A DNA stretch of 64,000 nucleotides from Austwickia sp. (GTDB lineage Bacteria > Actinomycetota > Actinomycetes > Actinomycetales > Dermatophilaceae). The stretch covers positions 124,001-188,000 of the forward strand of contig JADJTI010000005.1 of NCBI GenBank assembly GCA_016711265.1, given 5' to 3'. Below the pieces are notes generated by a model that was not told where the DNA came from, ran no database searches, and worked only from the letters and a program-made list of their open reading frames with translations. Made by a program: the position numbers and the translations under genes. This document shows, one piece after another, positions 18,071 to 27,674 of this stretch. Numbering within the stretch: the stretch's first letter is position 1; each line of letters starts with the position of its first letter.

Positions 18071-18530
18071 CCGGAGCTGGAGGTCGAGAACGCTCGGCTC
18101 AAATCAAGCGGCTGCTGGCCGAGGCGGACCTGGAGACGGACGTGCTGCGGCAGATCGCCAAGGGGGAATTCTGAGCCTGACCCGCAGGCGTGCTGCCGTT
18201 CGTCACCTGCGCCGCGTCTTCGCGGTCAGTGAACGGGCAGCATGTCGCGTGGTCGGGTAGCCCCGATCGACCCAACGCCGCACCCCGCCCGCGCACACTC
18301 CGGCCGACCCCGACGCCGGGCTGCGGTTCTGGCTACGAGAGTTCGCCGCCGGCCATCCCCGGTAATCACACCGCCGCGCCTACTGGGGCGCCCGGGCGGC
18401 GGGCTGGGCCGTCAACCACAAGAAGGTTCAACGCCTCTGGCGCGAGGAAGGCCTACGAGTGCCCGTACGACGACACCGCAAACGCGCCGGGACTGCTGAA
18501 GGTTCGGTTGACACTTGGGGTGTAGTGGTT
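18071..18530 (+). pseudogene. IS3-family transposase remnant (orfA end and orfB pieces)
   Basis: Decayed insertion sequence on the plus strand. The end of OrfA is recognisable across a frameshift (ELEVENARLK, then RLLAEADLETDVLRQIAKG), followed by OrfB pieces: LTRRRAAVRHLRRVFAVSER, then RFWLREFAAGHPR and GWAVNHKKVQRLWREEGL, which is the IS3 OrfB N-terminal region with in-frame stops and internal loss. No complete integrase core remains. The segment abuts another IS3 fragment in opposite orientation at 18530. Confidence 0.75.
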
Positions 18531-19022
18531 CAGGCCGCGTGTGCGGGCCAGTAGATGGTCTCAAACTCGATCCGGGTTGTCTTGCCCAGGGCGCGTTGTC
18601 GGCGTCGGCGGTGATAGGTCCGTTCGATCCAGGTGACGATCGCCAGGCGCAGTTCGGCGCGGGTGGTCCAACGGCGGCTGTTCAGGACGTTCTTTTGGAG
18701 GAGGGCGAAGAAGGACTCCATGGCGGCGTTGTCAGCGCTTGAAGCCACCCGGCCCATCGACCCCGACAGGTCGTGCCGGTGTAGCGCGGCAAGGTAGGGG
18801 CGGGAGCGGAATTGGCTGCCCCTGTCTGCGTGAACCACGCAGCCTCTCACCGCGCCCCGCCCGCGGCGAGACACCGCCATCTCCAGCGCGTCGACCGCCA
18901 AAGTGGCGGGCATCCGCTCCCAAATCGAGTAGCCGACGATCCGGCGTGACCAGACGTCCTTGACCGCGCACAGGTAGAGCTTCCCCTCACTCGTGGGGTG
19001 ATCGGTGAGGTCGGTGAGCCAC
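18530..19022 (-). pseudogene. IS3-family transposase OrfB fragment (integrase core, C-terminal part)
   Basis: About 160 codons of an rve-type integrase domain without its N-terminus. Visible: WLTDLTDHPTSEGKLYLCAV (first catalytic Asp), CVVHADRGSQFRS (second Asp) and SADNAAMESFFALLQ (catalytic Glu), then YHRRRRQRALG and the stop. The three catalytic residues are present. The 5' side is cut at about 19020 where the sequence passes directly into the coupling-protein remnant. A probable IS end (GTCAACCGAACC) lies just beyond the stop, at about 18500-18515. Confidence 0.75.
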
Positions 19023-19775
19023 CTCGGCCACGCCGCCCCCGTAGACCTTGAAGTTGCTGGCCGACCAGAGCCTTTTCATCCCGGACTCGCCCCACACTTC
19101 GACGCCCTGGGACCACGATTGCAGAATCGTCATGAGCACGATCCCGCGCGACCCGTCGTGGCTGTAGAGGTTCGGCAGCTCTCGCCATAGGCATACGTTG
19201 GCGGCCACGGTGAGCGCGGTGACCAGCGGTCCGGCGGTGCCGCGGCCTTCTTTGGAGAGGCTGTAGAGCGTGCCGCCGTCACGGACGAAGGCCTCGGGGG
19301 AGAACTGACGACGATGGTCAGCCGCCGAATGAGGGGTGACCCAGCGGGCGACCTGCCTGTTAGTCAGACAGTTAGCCATCTGCTGCGCGGTGTCGTACAC
19401 GCCACCACGCTGTTTCTCGGGGGCGAAGATGACGCCGGCCACCTGGTCGGGGGTCATGTCGTACCCGCCGTTCTGCGGGATCGTGACCGGCTCCCTGGCG
19501 GTAGGCCTGGTTAGCCACCGGTAGACGTCAGTGATTGGCCGCCCATCGAGGGCGGCTGCCAGCATCAGACCGGTTAGCAGGTCGTGGGCGGCCGAATCGA
19601 AGAAGGCATCGGTGCGTGCGCCGGGCTCCGGCTGCCGGAGGCGAAGTGTTCGGCCAGCTTGGCTGCTTTCACTTCGTCGGTGACGTAGCTGAGGGGGTTC
19701 CACCACCAGGTGGGCTCTTCCAGCGGGTGTGGGGGCTGCCGTGGCCGCCAGCGGCAGCTGAAGAACCTGTGCACG
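19020..19775 (-). pseudogene. TraG/VirD4-type conjugal coupling protein remnant
   Basis: Fragment of a type IV secretion coupling ATPase (TraM-recognition / TraG C-terminal type). Blocks seen: PTWWWNPLSYVTDEVKAAKL, then one frame over DAFFDSAAHDLLTGLMLAAA, GVIFAPEKQRGGVYDTAQQM, GTLYSLSKEGRGTAGPLV and LPNLYSHDGSRGIVLMTILQ. A one-base deletion (CC for CCC on the plus strand at 19628-19629) separates the first block from the rest. About 20 residues including the Walker B strand are missing between LVTALTVA and ANVCLWRELPN. The N-terminal Walker A part is absent. A non-functional relic of a conjugative element. Confidence 0.75.
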
Positions 19776-19825
19776 TGGCGGCCGGGGCGGACGTCGGTCG
19801 GGTCCGGCGCCGGGGCCTCCGGCCG

Positions 19826-20146
19826 GGATCTGGATCTCCCATGGAGTCCCGGGTGCGGCTGGGGCTGCTCCGGGCGCGCTTGCCCGAGCCCGAACTGAAC
19901 GTCGCCGTGACCGACGCCGACGGGCAATGGTTGGCCGAGGGCGACTTCGTCTGGCGCTGGGCCAGGGTGGTCGCCGAGTACGACGGGGTGCATCACGCGG
20001 ATCCTGAACACTGCCGTCGGGACGCTCGGCGGCGACGGTCGATCGAGGCCGGCGGGTGGACATACGTGCAGCTCACCGCAGCGACCGTACGCGACCCGCG
20101 GGACTGGGCCGCTGCCGTCGAGCAGCTCCGTCGGTTGCTGGCGTGA
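19826..20146 (+). pseudogene. DUF559-family C-terminal fragment
   Basis: About 106 codons in frame, from SPMESRVRLGLLRARLPEPE to EQLRRLLA. It has the DUF559 core: ELNVAVTDADGQWLAEGDF, ARVVAEYDGVHH, CRRDARRRRSIEAGGWTYVQ. It lacks a start and the N-terminal half. The missing N-terminus is best explained by the fragment at 14729-14944, so the two ends probably belonged to one gene; about 110 residues of the middle are absent from both. Alternatively they are pieces of two paralogues. Confidence 0.7.
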
Positions 20147-20342
20147 GCGATGACGGTGCGCCGGGTGGTCCGGACGATGCAGGTACGCCGGCTGGTCGCG
20201 CCCGGCGCGGATCGACACCTGGACGTCGGCAGTGCACCCGAATCGACATGTCGACCCCTGACGCCCGCCAGCCGGCCGGAGCCCCCATCGTGGCCCGGGA
20301 GGCCGACGGCCGGCGCTGTCGAGCGGTGCCAGAATGGAGCCC

Positions 20343-21362
20343 ATGTCCAGCGATACCGGTGCCCCCAGGCCGCGACTGTTCTCCGGCATGCAGCCCACGC
20401 AGGATTCCCTGCATATCGGCAATTACCTGGGTGCGCTGGTGAACTGGGTTTGCATGCAGGAGGAGTTCGAGGCGATCTACTGCGTCGTCGACATGCACGC
20501 GATCACCGTCGACGTCGAGCCGGAGCTGTTGCGAGCCCGCACCCGGGCGACCGCCGCGCAGTACCTGGCCGGCGGGGTCGACCCCGCCCAGTCGGCCGTA
20601 TTCGTGCAGAGTCATGTCGCCGAGCACGCCGAGTTGACGTGGATCCTGTCGTGCTTGACGGGGTACGGCGAGGCGGGCCGGATGACCCAGTTCAAGGACA
20701 AGTCGACCAAGACGGGTGCCGAGGGCTCCAACGTCGGCCTGTTCACGTACCCGATCCTGATGGCTGCCGACATCCTGTTGTACGACGCCGCCAAGGTGCC
20801 CGTGGGGGAGGACCAGCGCCAACACCTGGAGCTGACCCGGAACCTGGCCCAACGGTTCAACGCCCGTTACGGTCCCACCCTGGTCGTCCCGGAGCCGCAC
20901 ATCGTCAAGGACACCGCCAAGATCCAGGACCTGGCCCACCCGAGCGCCAAGATGAGCAAGTCCGCCCCCGCCGGAGCGCTGACGCTGCTCGATGACCCGA
21001 AGGTCCTCCGCAAGCGGATCATGTCGGCGGTCACGGACACCGGCCGGGAGATCACCTTCGATGAGGAGGCCAAGCCGGGCGTGGCCAACCTGCTGCGCAT
21101 CTACAGCGCGCTCGATGGCCGCGACATCCCGACGCTGGAGGCCGACTACCAAGGGCGTGGCTACGGAGATCTCAAGAAGGACCTGGTCGAGGTCGTGCTG
21201 GCGGTGGCCACGCCGTACCGCGAGAAGACCATGGCCTACTTGAACGATCCCGCCGAACTCGACCGGATCCTCGCCGATGGCGCCGACCGGGTACGCCCGA
21301 TCGCGCGCGCCACGCTGGACCGGGTCTATGAGCGGGTGGGCTTCCTCGCGGCGCGTCGCTGA
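20343..21362 (+). CDS. trpS: Tryptophanyl-tRNA synthetase
   Basis: Charges tRNA-Trp with tryptophan using ATP; class I synthetase, cytosolic. 339 residues, the usual bacterial size. The HIGH-type motif is HIGN at residue 24 and the KMSKS loop is intact (HPSAKMSKSAP). The tryptophan pocket regions MQPTQDSLHIGNYLGAL and VGEDQRQHLELTR are typical. ATG at 20343 (MSSDTG) was preferred to ATG at 20334. No tryptophan biosynthesis genes are adjacent. Confidence 0.97.
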   Translation: MSSDTGAPRPRLFSGMQPTQDSLHIGNYLGALVNWVCMQEEFEAIYCVVDMHAITVDVEPELLRARTRATAAQYLAGGVDPAQSAVFVQSHVAEHAELTWILSCLTGYGEAGRMTQFKDKSTKTGAEGSNVGLFTYPILMAADILLYDAAKVPVGEDQRQHLELTRNLAQRFNARYGPTLVVPEPHIVKDTAKIQDLAHPSAKMSKSAPAGALTLLDDPKVLRKRIMSAVTDTGREITFDEEAKPGVANLLRIYSALDGRDIPTLEADYQGRGYGDLKKDLVEVVLAVATPYREKTMAYLNDPAELDRILADGADRVRPIARATLDRVYERVGFLAARR

Positions 21363-21384
21363 GTCGCCCATGCCCGCCGCCACC

Positions 21385-21420
21385 GGCTCATCGACCGGCT
21401 CATCGGTCGGCTCATCGACC
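21385..21420. repeat. 12-bp tandem repeat, three copies
   Basis: GGCTCATCGACC, GGCTCATCGGTC and GGCTCATCGACC in tandem, between trpS and the 2'-5' RNA ligase gene. The variants are partly complementary and can pair with each other. Confidence 0.8.
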
Positions 21421-21460
21421 GGCCGATGCCACCCGCCGCGCTGATGCCCACCATCCGCTG

Positions 21461-22009
21461 ATGCGCACCATCGGTGTCGCCGTCGGGTTGCCCGAACCGT
21501 ACGCCACGTTCATCCAGGACGCCCGGCGGGCGGCTGGCGACCCCGAGGCCGACCGGATCAGGACCCACATCACCCTGCTCCCGCCCACCCCCGTGGTGGA
21601 GACCGCGGCCGACAAGATCGCCGACCACTTGGCGGCGGTCGCGGCCCGGCACTGCTGTTTCGACCTGGAGGTCGGGGAGGTCGGGACCTTCCGGCCGGTG
21701 TCGCCGGTGCAGTTCTTGCGGGTGCTGGAGGGTGCCGGGCAGTGCCGACAGTTGGAGGCCGACGTCCGGTCCGGACCGCTGGCCCGCGACCTGACGTTCC
21801 CGTATCACCCTCACGTCACGCTCGCCCAACAGGTCAGCCACGACGCGCTCGACGGCATCGGGCGAGCGTTGGCCGACTACCGGCTCCGGTTCACCGTCGA
21901 GAGCTTCCAGTTGTACCACCAGGATGACGACGGTGGCTGGCGGCCGGTCCAGGTCTTCCCCCTGACCGGCGGCGCGGAGGCTACTGCGGCTGCCGGGTGC
22001 GCCGGGTGA
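21461..22009 (+). CDS. 2'-5' RNA ligase / 2H phosphoesterase superfamily protein
   Basis: 182 residues. The two HxTx motifs that define 2H phosphoesterases are present: HITL at residue 36 and HVTL at about residue 119, with surrounding sequences RTHITLLPPTP and FPYHPHVTLAQ. Members hydrolyse or ligate cyclic phosphodiester bonds, often in RNA or nucleotides; the substrate here is unknown. It follows trpS on the same strand after 98 bp and its 3' end overlaps the convergent carboxypeptidase gene by 29 bp. Confidence 0.88.
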   Translation: MRTIGVAVGLPEPYATFIQDARRAAGDPEADRIRTHITLLPPTPVVETAADKIADHLAAVAARHCCFDLEVGEVGTFRPVSPVQFLRVLEGAGQCRQLEADVRSGPLARDLTFPYHPHVTLAQQVSHDALDGIGRALADYRLRFTVESFQLYHQDDDGGWRPVQVFPLTGGAEATAAAGCAG

Positions 22010-23270
22010 TGCTGACCCCGGCGGCGATCACCGTCATCGATCCGGCGGTGAACAGCAAGGCCTCAGGATGGGCGCCGAACCAACCGAGCCCGTCCAGCTG
22101 CGGAGCTCCGACGCCGGCCCCTGCCGGATGCAGCGCACCCTCCGCGGACAGGGCCTCCAGCGCGGCCTGCCCGGAGCCACCCTGTGCAGCGCTGTGGGCG
22201 CCGGGGTCTCCTGGCGCCGGTTCGACCAGCTGACCCACGGGCCGGACCTGGCCGCCGTACGCGAAGGCCCAGTCGAACAGGGCCGTGGTCAGCCGCCAAT
22301 CGCTCGAGGGGTTCTTCAGGTAGGTGAGCAGGTAGCCCGACGCGCCGCGCCGGGCGGCGCCGATGTACGTGCGTCGCGCGGCCAGGGTGTAGCCGTTCTT
22401 CACCCCGATGGTGCCCGAATACCGGGTCAGCAACCGGTTGTGGTTGGTGATCTCGAGGCTGCCCCGGGTTCCGCCACCGGGCACGCGCGCGGAGGGGAAG
22501 GTGGTCCGCTCGGTCTTGACGTACCCGGCCAGCCGCTCGTTGCGCAGCACCGCCCGGCCGATGAGCGCCATGTCGTAGGCGCTGGAGACCTGGTCGGTGG
22601 CGTCCAGCCCGCTGGGGTTGCGTGCCGCGGTGTCGCGGGCGCCGAGCTGGGCCGCCTTGGCGTTCATCGCGGCGATGGTCTCGGGTAGCCCTCGGTGCCG
22701 GGCCAGCGCCCAGGCGGCGTCGTTACCCGAGGTCAGCAGCATCCCCTGGAAGAGCTGTTCGACGGTGTACGACGACCCGGCGCGGATGCCGACCCTGCTG
22801 CCCTCTTGATTCGCGTCCTCCTCGGTGGCGGTGATGACCGTCGCGGGGGGTAGCTCATCCACCAGCGCCAAGGCGGTCAGAGCCTTGATGGTGCTGGCGG
22901 GCAGCCCCTTGGCGTGCGGGCACTTGGCCAGGATGACCGCGCCGGAGTCCAGATCGGCGACCAGGTAACAACTGGCCGGGAAGGCCGGCGGCGCAGGCAC
23001 CCCGGTCGGCAGGTCCAGAACCAGGCCGGTTTCGGCCATCCGGGGTCCGCCGATCGGCTCGGAGGTGGCGTCCTGGGCCGTTGACGCGGTGGCGGCCGGC
23101 CGGGAGATGGGCTGGGCGCTGGCAGACGGGGTGGCCTGGGCACACCCGGCCGTGAGTGCCGGTACGCCGAGCGCGAGCCCCGCGACGATGTACCGGATCG
23201 ATCGCCGCACCGGTTGCCGCAGAGGTTGCCGCAGAGGTTGCCGCACAGATTGCCGAACAGGTTGCCGCAT
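21981..23270 (-). CDS. D-alanyl-D-alanine carboxypeptidase (peptidase S11)
   Basis: Trims the terminal D-Ala from peptidoglycan stem peptides outside the membrane. 429 residues from ATG 23270. The three penicillin-binding motifs are complete: Ser126-x-x-Lys129 (STIK), Ser181-Gly-Asn183 (SGN) and Lys291-Asn-Gly (KNG, in place of KTG). The N-terminus is very basic (RQPLRQPLRQP repeats), followed by a hydrophobic stretch ending in LTAGC (Cys43), so it may be a lipoprotein. A C-terminal membrane helix (LLFTAGSMTVIAAGVSI) plus a basic tail is typical of DacA-type enzymes. The open frame extends upstream to 23465, but that part looks non-coding. Confidence 0.93.
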   Translation of the reverse strand: MRQPVRQSVRQPLRQPLRQPVRRSIRYIVAGLALGVPALTAGCAQATPSASAQPISRPAATASTAQDATSEPIGGPRMAETGLVLDLPTGVPAPPAFPASCYLVADLDSGAVILAKCPHAKGLPASTIKALTALALVDELPPATVITATEEDANQEGSRVGIRAGSSYTVEQLFQGMLLTSGNDAAWALARHRGLPETIAAMNAKAAQLGARDTAARNPSGLDATDQVSSAYDMALIGRAVLRNERLAGYVKTERTTFPSARVPGGGTRGSLEITNHNRLLTRYSGTIGVKNGYTLAARRTYIGAARRGASGYLLTYLKNPSSDWRLTTALFDWAFAYGGQVRPVGQLVEPAPGDPGAHSAAQGGSGQAALEALSAEGALHPAGAGVGAPQLDGLGWFGAHPEALLFTAGSMTVIAAGVSITRRTRQPQ

Positions 23271-23271
23271 G
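23212..23271. repeat. 12-bp minisatellite, five copies, in the start of the carboxypeptidase gene
   Basis: Five tandem 12-bp units of the type GGTTGCCGCAGA, the fourth diverged, covering the start codon of the minus-strand gene. They encode the RQPL/RQPV repeats that make up the basic n-region of its export signal. Confidence 0.9.
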
Positions 23272-23386
23272 CCACTCCAGTCCCACCACGCCGATTCCCG
23301 CCCCCGGGCCCTTGCTGTCTCGATAGTGGCTGATACCAACCCGATTCCCGTGGAACCTAGGCGCTGACGGTGTGCCGAGTCGCGCG

Positions 23387-23419
23387 CGTGTGCACGCCGT
23401 GTCGCCCGGCGTGCACACG
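23387..23419 (-). terminator. Terminator downstream of the glycosyltransferase gene
   Basis: Perfect 13-bp stem (CGTGTGCACGCCG / CGGCGTGCACACG) with a 7-base loop, 15 bp past the stop of the minus-strand glycosyltransferase gene. The hairpin is embedded in a near-perfect direct repeat of about 20 bp. Confidence 0.7.
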
Positions 23420-23433
23420 CCGTGTCGCCCGGC

Positions 23434-24603
23434 TCAGGCGGCCGAGCCCGACACCGCCGACCCACCGCCCGCCCCGACCCGGCCCCGGGTCGCCAGCAGG
23501 TCGGCGTACCGGGTCAGCAGGTGACCCACGAGCGCCGGCCAGCCGCGCTCGGCGACCGCGGCCCGGCCGGCCTCGCCCAGCAGCGCCCGCTGCGCCCAGG
23601 CATCCGGGGCCACGGTCAACCGCCGCAGGCAGCGCAGCAGGTCCTGGGCGTCGCTGGGGTCGAACAGCAGGCCGGTCCGACCGTGATCGACCAGATCGAG
23701 GGGCCCCCCGGCGGCCGGCGCGATCACCGGCAACCCCATGGCGGCGGCTTCCTGCAGGGTCTGCCCGAAGGTCTCGTGGGTGCCGGTGTGCACAAAGACG
23801 TCGCAGGCGGCATACGCACGGGCCAGGTCGTCGCCGTCGCGGCGGCCCAGGAAGACCGCGCCCGGCAGGGCGTCCCGCAGCGCGGGCAGCGACGGGCCGT
23901 CGCCGGTCACCGCGATCACCACGCCGGGGATCCGCGCGGCCACGGCCAGGCGCTCCACCTCCTTCTCGGGGGCGAGCCGGCCGACGTACCCGACCACCAC
24001 CTCACCGTTCGGGGCGAGGCGACGGCGCAATGCGCGGGCGGCGGCATCCTCCCGCCAGCGCGGGTGGAACAAGGCGGTGTCGACGCCCCGCCCCCACAGT
24101 CCGGTCCGCGGGATGCCCTCGCGCTCCAGGTCTGCCAGCGCGGCGCGGCTCGGGGCCAGGGTCAGGTCGGCGAGCCCGTGCACCCAGCGCAGGTACTGCC
24201 AGGTCAGTCGCGCCGCCGCCGGTCCGGCTGCGCCGCTGTGTTGCTGGACGTACGCCGCCATGTCGGTCTGGTAGATCGCGACGCTAGGAATACCGAGGTT
24301 CCGAGCCGCCGTCAGCCCCCGGGCCCCGAGGACGAACGGGGAAGCGACGTGGACCACGTCCGGGTCGAAACTCGCCAGCGTCGACTCGATCTGCCACGAG
24401 GGCAGCCCCACCGAGAACTGCCGCACCGGCACACTGCGGACCGGGTGCACGGGGAAGCCCGCGTACCCACCCGGGGCCGGGTCGGGGGCGATCACGCAGG
24501 CCTGGTGACCGCTGGCGGCCAACACATCGAGAATCCGGCAGACGCTGGTGGTGACGCCGTTGGCTTGCGGCAGGAAGGACTCGGTGATGATCGCAATCCG
24601 CAC
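23434..24603 (-). CDS. GT4 family glycosyltransferase, MgtA-like
   Basis: Retaining glycosyltransferase with a GT-B fold, 389 residues. It begins MRIAIITESFLPQANGVTTSV, the usual start of MgtA/PimB-type mannosyltransferases. The C-terminal domain has VGYVGRLAPEKEVERL and the EX7E motif in HETFGQTLQEAAAMGLPVIAP. In actinobacteria the closest relatives build mannolipids from GDP-mannose (family knowledge). The divergent neighbour makes GDP-mannose, which supports this assignment. GTG at 24603 was chosen; the 28 codons upstream have no counterpart in the family. Acceptor and exact linkage cannot be read from the sequence. Confidence 0.88.
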   Translation of the reverse strand: MRIAIITESFLPQANGVTTSVCRILDVLAASGHQACVIAPDPAPGGYAGFPVHPVRSVPVRQFSVGLPSWQIESTLASFDPDVVHVASPFVLGARGLTAARNLGIPSVAIYQTDMAAYVQQHSGAAGPAAARLTWQYLRWVHGLADLTLAPSRAALADLEREGIPRTGLWGRGVDTALFHPRWREDAAARALRRRLAPNGEVVVGYVGRLAPEKEVERLAVAARIPGVVIAVTGDGPSLPALRDALPGAVFLGRRDGDDLARAYAACDVFVHTGTHETFGQTLQEAAAMGLPVIAPAAGGPLDLVDHGRTGLLFDPSDAQDLLRCLRRLTVAPDAWAQRALLGEAGRAAVAERGWPALVGHLLTRYADLLATRGRVGAGGGSAVSGSAA

Positions 24604-24752
24604 ATCACCACGCTGTCGACCAGCGGTGATGCCTCCGCGACGTCGGGGGGTGCGTCCGGTGGCGACCAGGTGACCAATCGGCGACACCGCACCGGAAACC
24701 TCGTGCGGCGGGTCCGCCTCGCGCAGCGGGGACCGGGAGGTAGCGTTTCGCC

Positions 24753-25889
24753 ATGGACGTGGCCGCGCAACAGTCCGAATCCGGCGCAGAGGCTTCAGAT
24801 TCGGCTCCCGACTTCTGGGGGGTCATCCCCGCAGGCGGAGCGGGGACGCGGCTATGGCCACTGTCCCGCGAAGCCGCGCCGAAGTTCCTCCTGGACCTGA
24901 CCGGCAGCGGCCGCACCCTTCTGCAGCAGACGGTGGACCGGCTGGCGCCGTTGTGTGACCACCGCCTGATGGTGGTCACCGGGGAGCGGCACGTCGAGGC
25001 TGTCCACCGCCAGCTGCCCGACCTGGCACGCGCCAGCCTGCTCGCCGAACCGGCCCGCCGCGACTCGATGGCGGCCATCGGGCTGGCAGCCGCGGTCATC
25101 GAGCAACGGGACCCCGAGGCGATCATCGGTTCGTTCGCCGCCGACCACGTCATCGCGGATACCGCGGCGTTCCAGGCCACCGTCGCCGAGGCCATCGTGG
25201 TGGCCCGGCAGGGGTGGCTGGCCACCATCGGGATTCAACCGACCGAACCGGCGACCGGTTTCGGGTACATCCACCAGGGCGGCCCGCTCGGGGTCGCGGA
25301 GGCTCCGAACAGCCTGCAGGTGCTGGAGTTCGTCGAGAAGCCCGATCGGGCCACCGCCCAGCGCTACCTGGACACCGGCGCCTACCGCTGGAACGCCGGG
25401 ATGTTCGTCGTCCGGGCCGCCGTGCTGCTCGACCTGCTCGCGCAATACCACCCCGATCTGGCCCGGGGCCTGCGGGCGATCGCGGCCGACCCGGAGGCGA
25501 TGGGGCCGATCTGGCAGGACCTCACCCGGATCTCGATCGACCACGCCCTGGCCGAGCCGGCCGCCGCGCGGGGCCGGGTGGCCGTCGTACCGGCGACGTT
25601 CACCTGGGACGACATCGGCGACTTCGCATCGCTGGCCGAGTTGCTCAGCGGCGCCGATGCGGACGGGCCGGGCCTGCACATCGTCGGGTCCCCGGAGCTG
25701 GTGTTGCAACGCGAATCCAGCGGCCTCGTGGTCCCGGCCGGTGGACGAATGGTCGCCGTCCTCGGGATGGATGATGTCGTGGTGGTCGACACCGGCGACG
25801 CGGTGCTGGTGACCCGCACGGATCGAGCCCAGGACGTGAAGTCGCTGGTCGACCGCCTGATCGAGCACGGCCACGGGGAGCTGACTTGA
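24753..25889 (+). CDS. manC: Mannose-1-phosphate guanylyltransferase
   Basis: Makes GDP-mannose from mannose-1-phosphate and GTP. 378 residues, the single-domain form without a C-terminal isomerase domain. The nucleotidyltransferase signature is at residues 25-41 (PAGGAGTRLWPLSREAAPKF). FVEKPDRATAQRYL and YRWNAGMFVVRA mark the sugar-binding part, and FTWDDIGDFASL the C-terminal helix region. ATG at 24753 has GGGAGG 17-12 bases upstream. It is divergent from the GT4 gene with 149 bp between them, so the two could share regulatory DNA. Confidence 0.93.
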   Translation: MDVAAQQSESGAEASDSAPDFWGVIPAGGAGTRLWPLSREAAPKFLLDLTGSGRTLLQQTVDRLAPLCDHRLMVVTGERHVEAVHRQLPDLARASLLAEPARRDSMAAIGLAAAVIEQRDPEAIIGSFAADHVIADTAAFQATVAEAIVVARQGWLATIGIQPTEPATGFGYIHQGGPLGVAEAPNSLQVLEFVEKPDRATAQRYLDTGAYRWNAGMFVVRAAVLLDLLAQYHPDLARGLRAIAADPEAMGPIWQDLTRISIDHALAEPAAARGRVAVVPATFTWDDIGDFASLAELLSGADADGPGLHIVGSPELVLQRESSGLVVPAGGRMVAVLGMDDVVVVDTGDAVLVTRTDRAQDVKSLVDRLIEHGHGELT

Positions 25890-25951
25890 GCTGCGGCGCC
25901 GACGCGCGCCCGCACCCCCTGACCGGGCCTTCGGGTGACTAGGCTGTCCCC

Positions 25952-27547
<1,596 letters not shown>

Positions 27548-27565
27548 CCCTGCACCATCGAGGCA

Positions 27566-27609
27566 TCACAACCGGCCTGGTCTCGCTGTCGAGACCAGGC
27601 CGGTTGTGA
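27566..27609. terminator. Strong terminator after the mutase gene
   Basis: Perfect 20-bp stem (left arm 27566-27585, right arm 27590-27609) with a CTGT loop, 18 bp after the mutase stop. No T tract. Its perfection makes it the longest uninterrupted hairpin in the window. Confidence 0.85.
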
Positions 27610-27674
27610 CACCGCGACGCTCAATCGGTGGCCAGTTGGCGAACCCGGGACGAACGAACCGCTACGGTGCTCAT

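Larger units (their letters stand above)
14945..19825. mobile_element. Accessory island with conjugation and IS3 remnants inserted in a DUF559 gene
   Basis: About 4.9 kb between the N-terminal and C-terminal parts of a DUF559-family gene. In order: KfrA-like coiled-coil fragment, C39-like secreted peptidase, coupled lipoprotein, two IS3 transposase remnants in opposite orientation, and a decayed TraG/VirD4 gene. The plasmid/conjugation character of KfrA and TraG suggests a relic of an integrative or conjugative element. The borders are inferred from where DUF559 similarity stops; no clear direct repeats or attachment sites were found and no integrase is present. Confidence 0.5.

Noticed and set aside
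14945..19825. Search for direct repeats or attachment sites at the island borders
   Set aside because: No convincing repeats of 8 bp or more were found where DUF559 similarity stops, and no integrase is present, so no att sites are reported.
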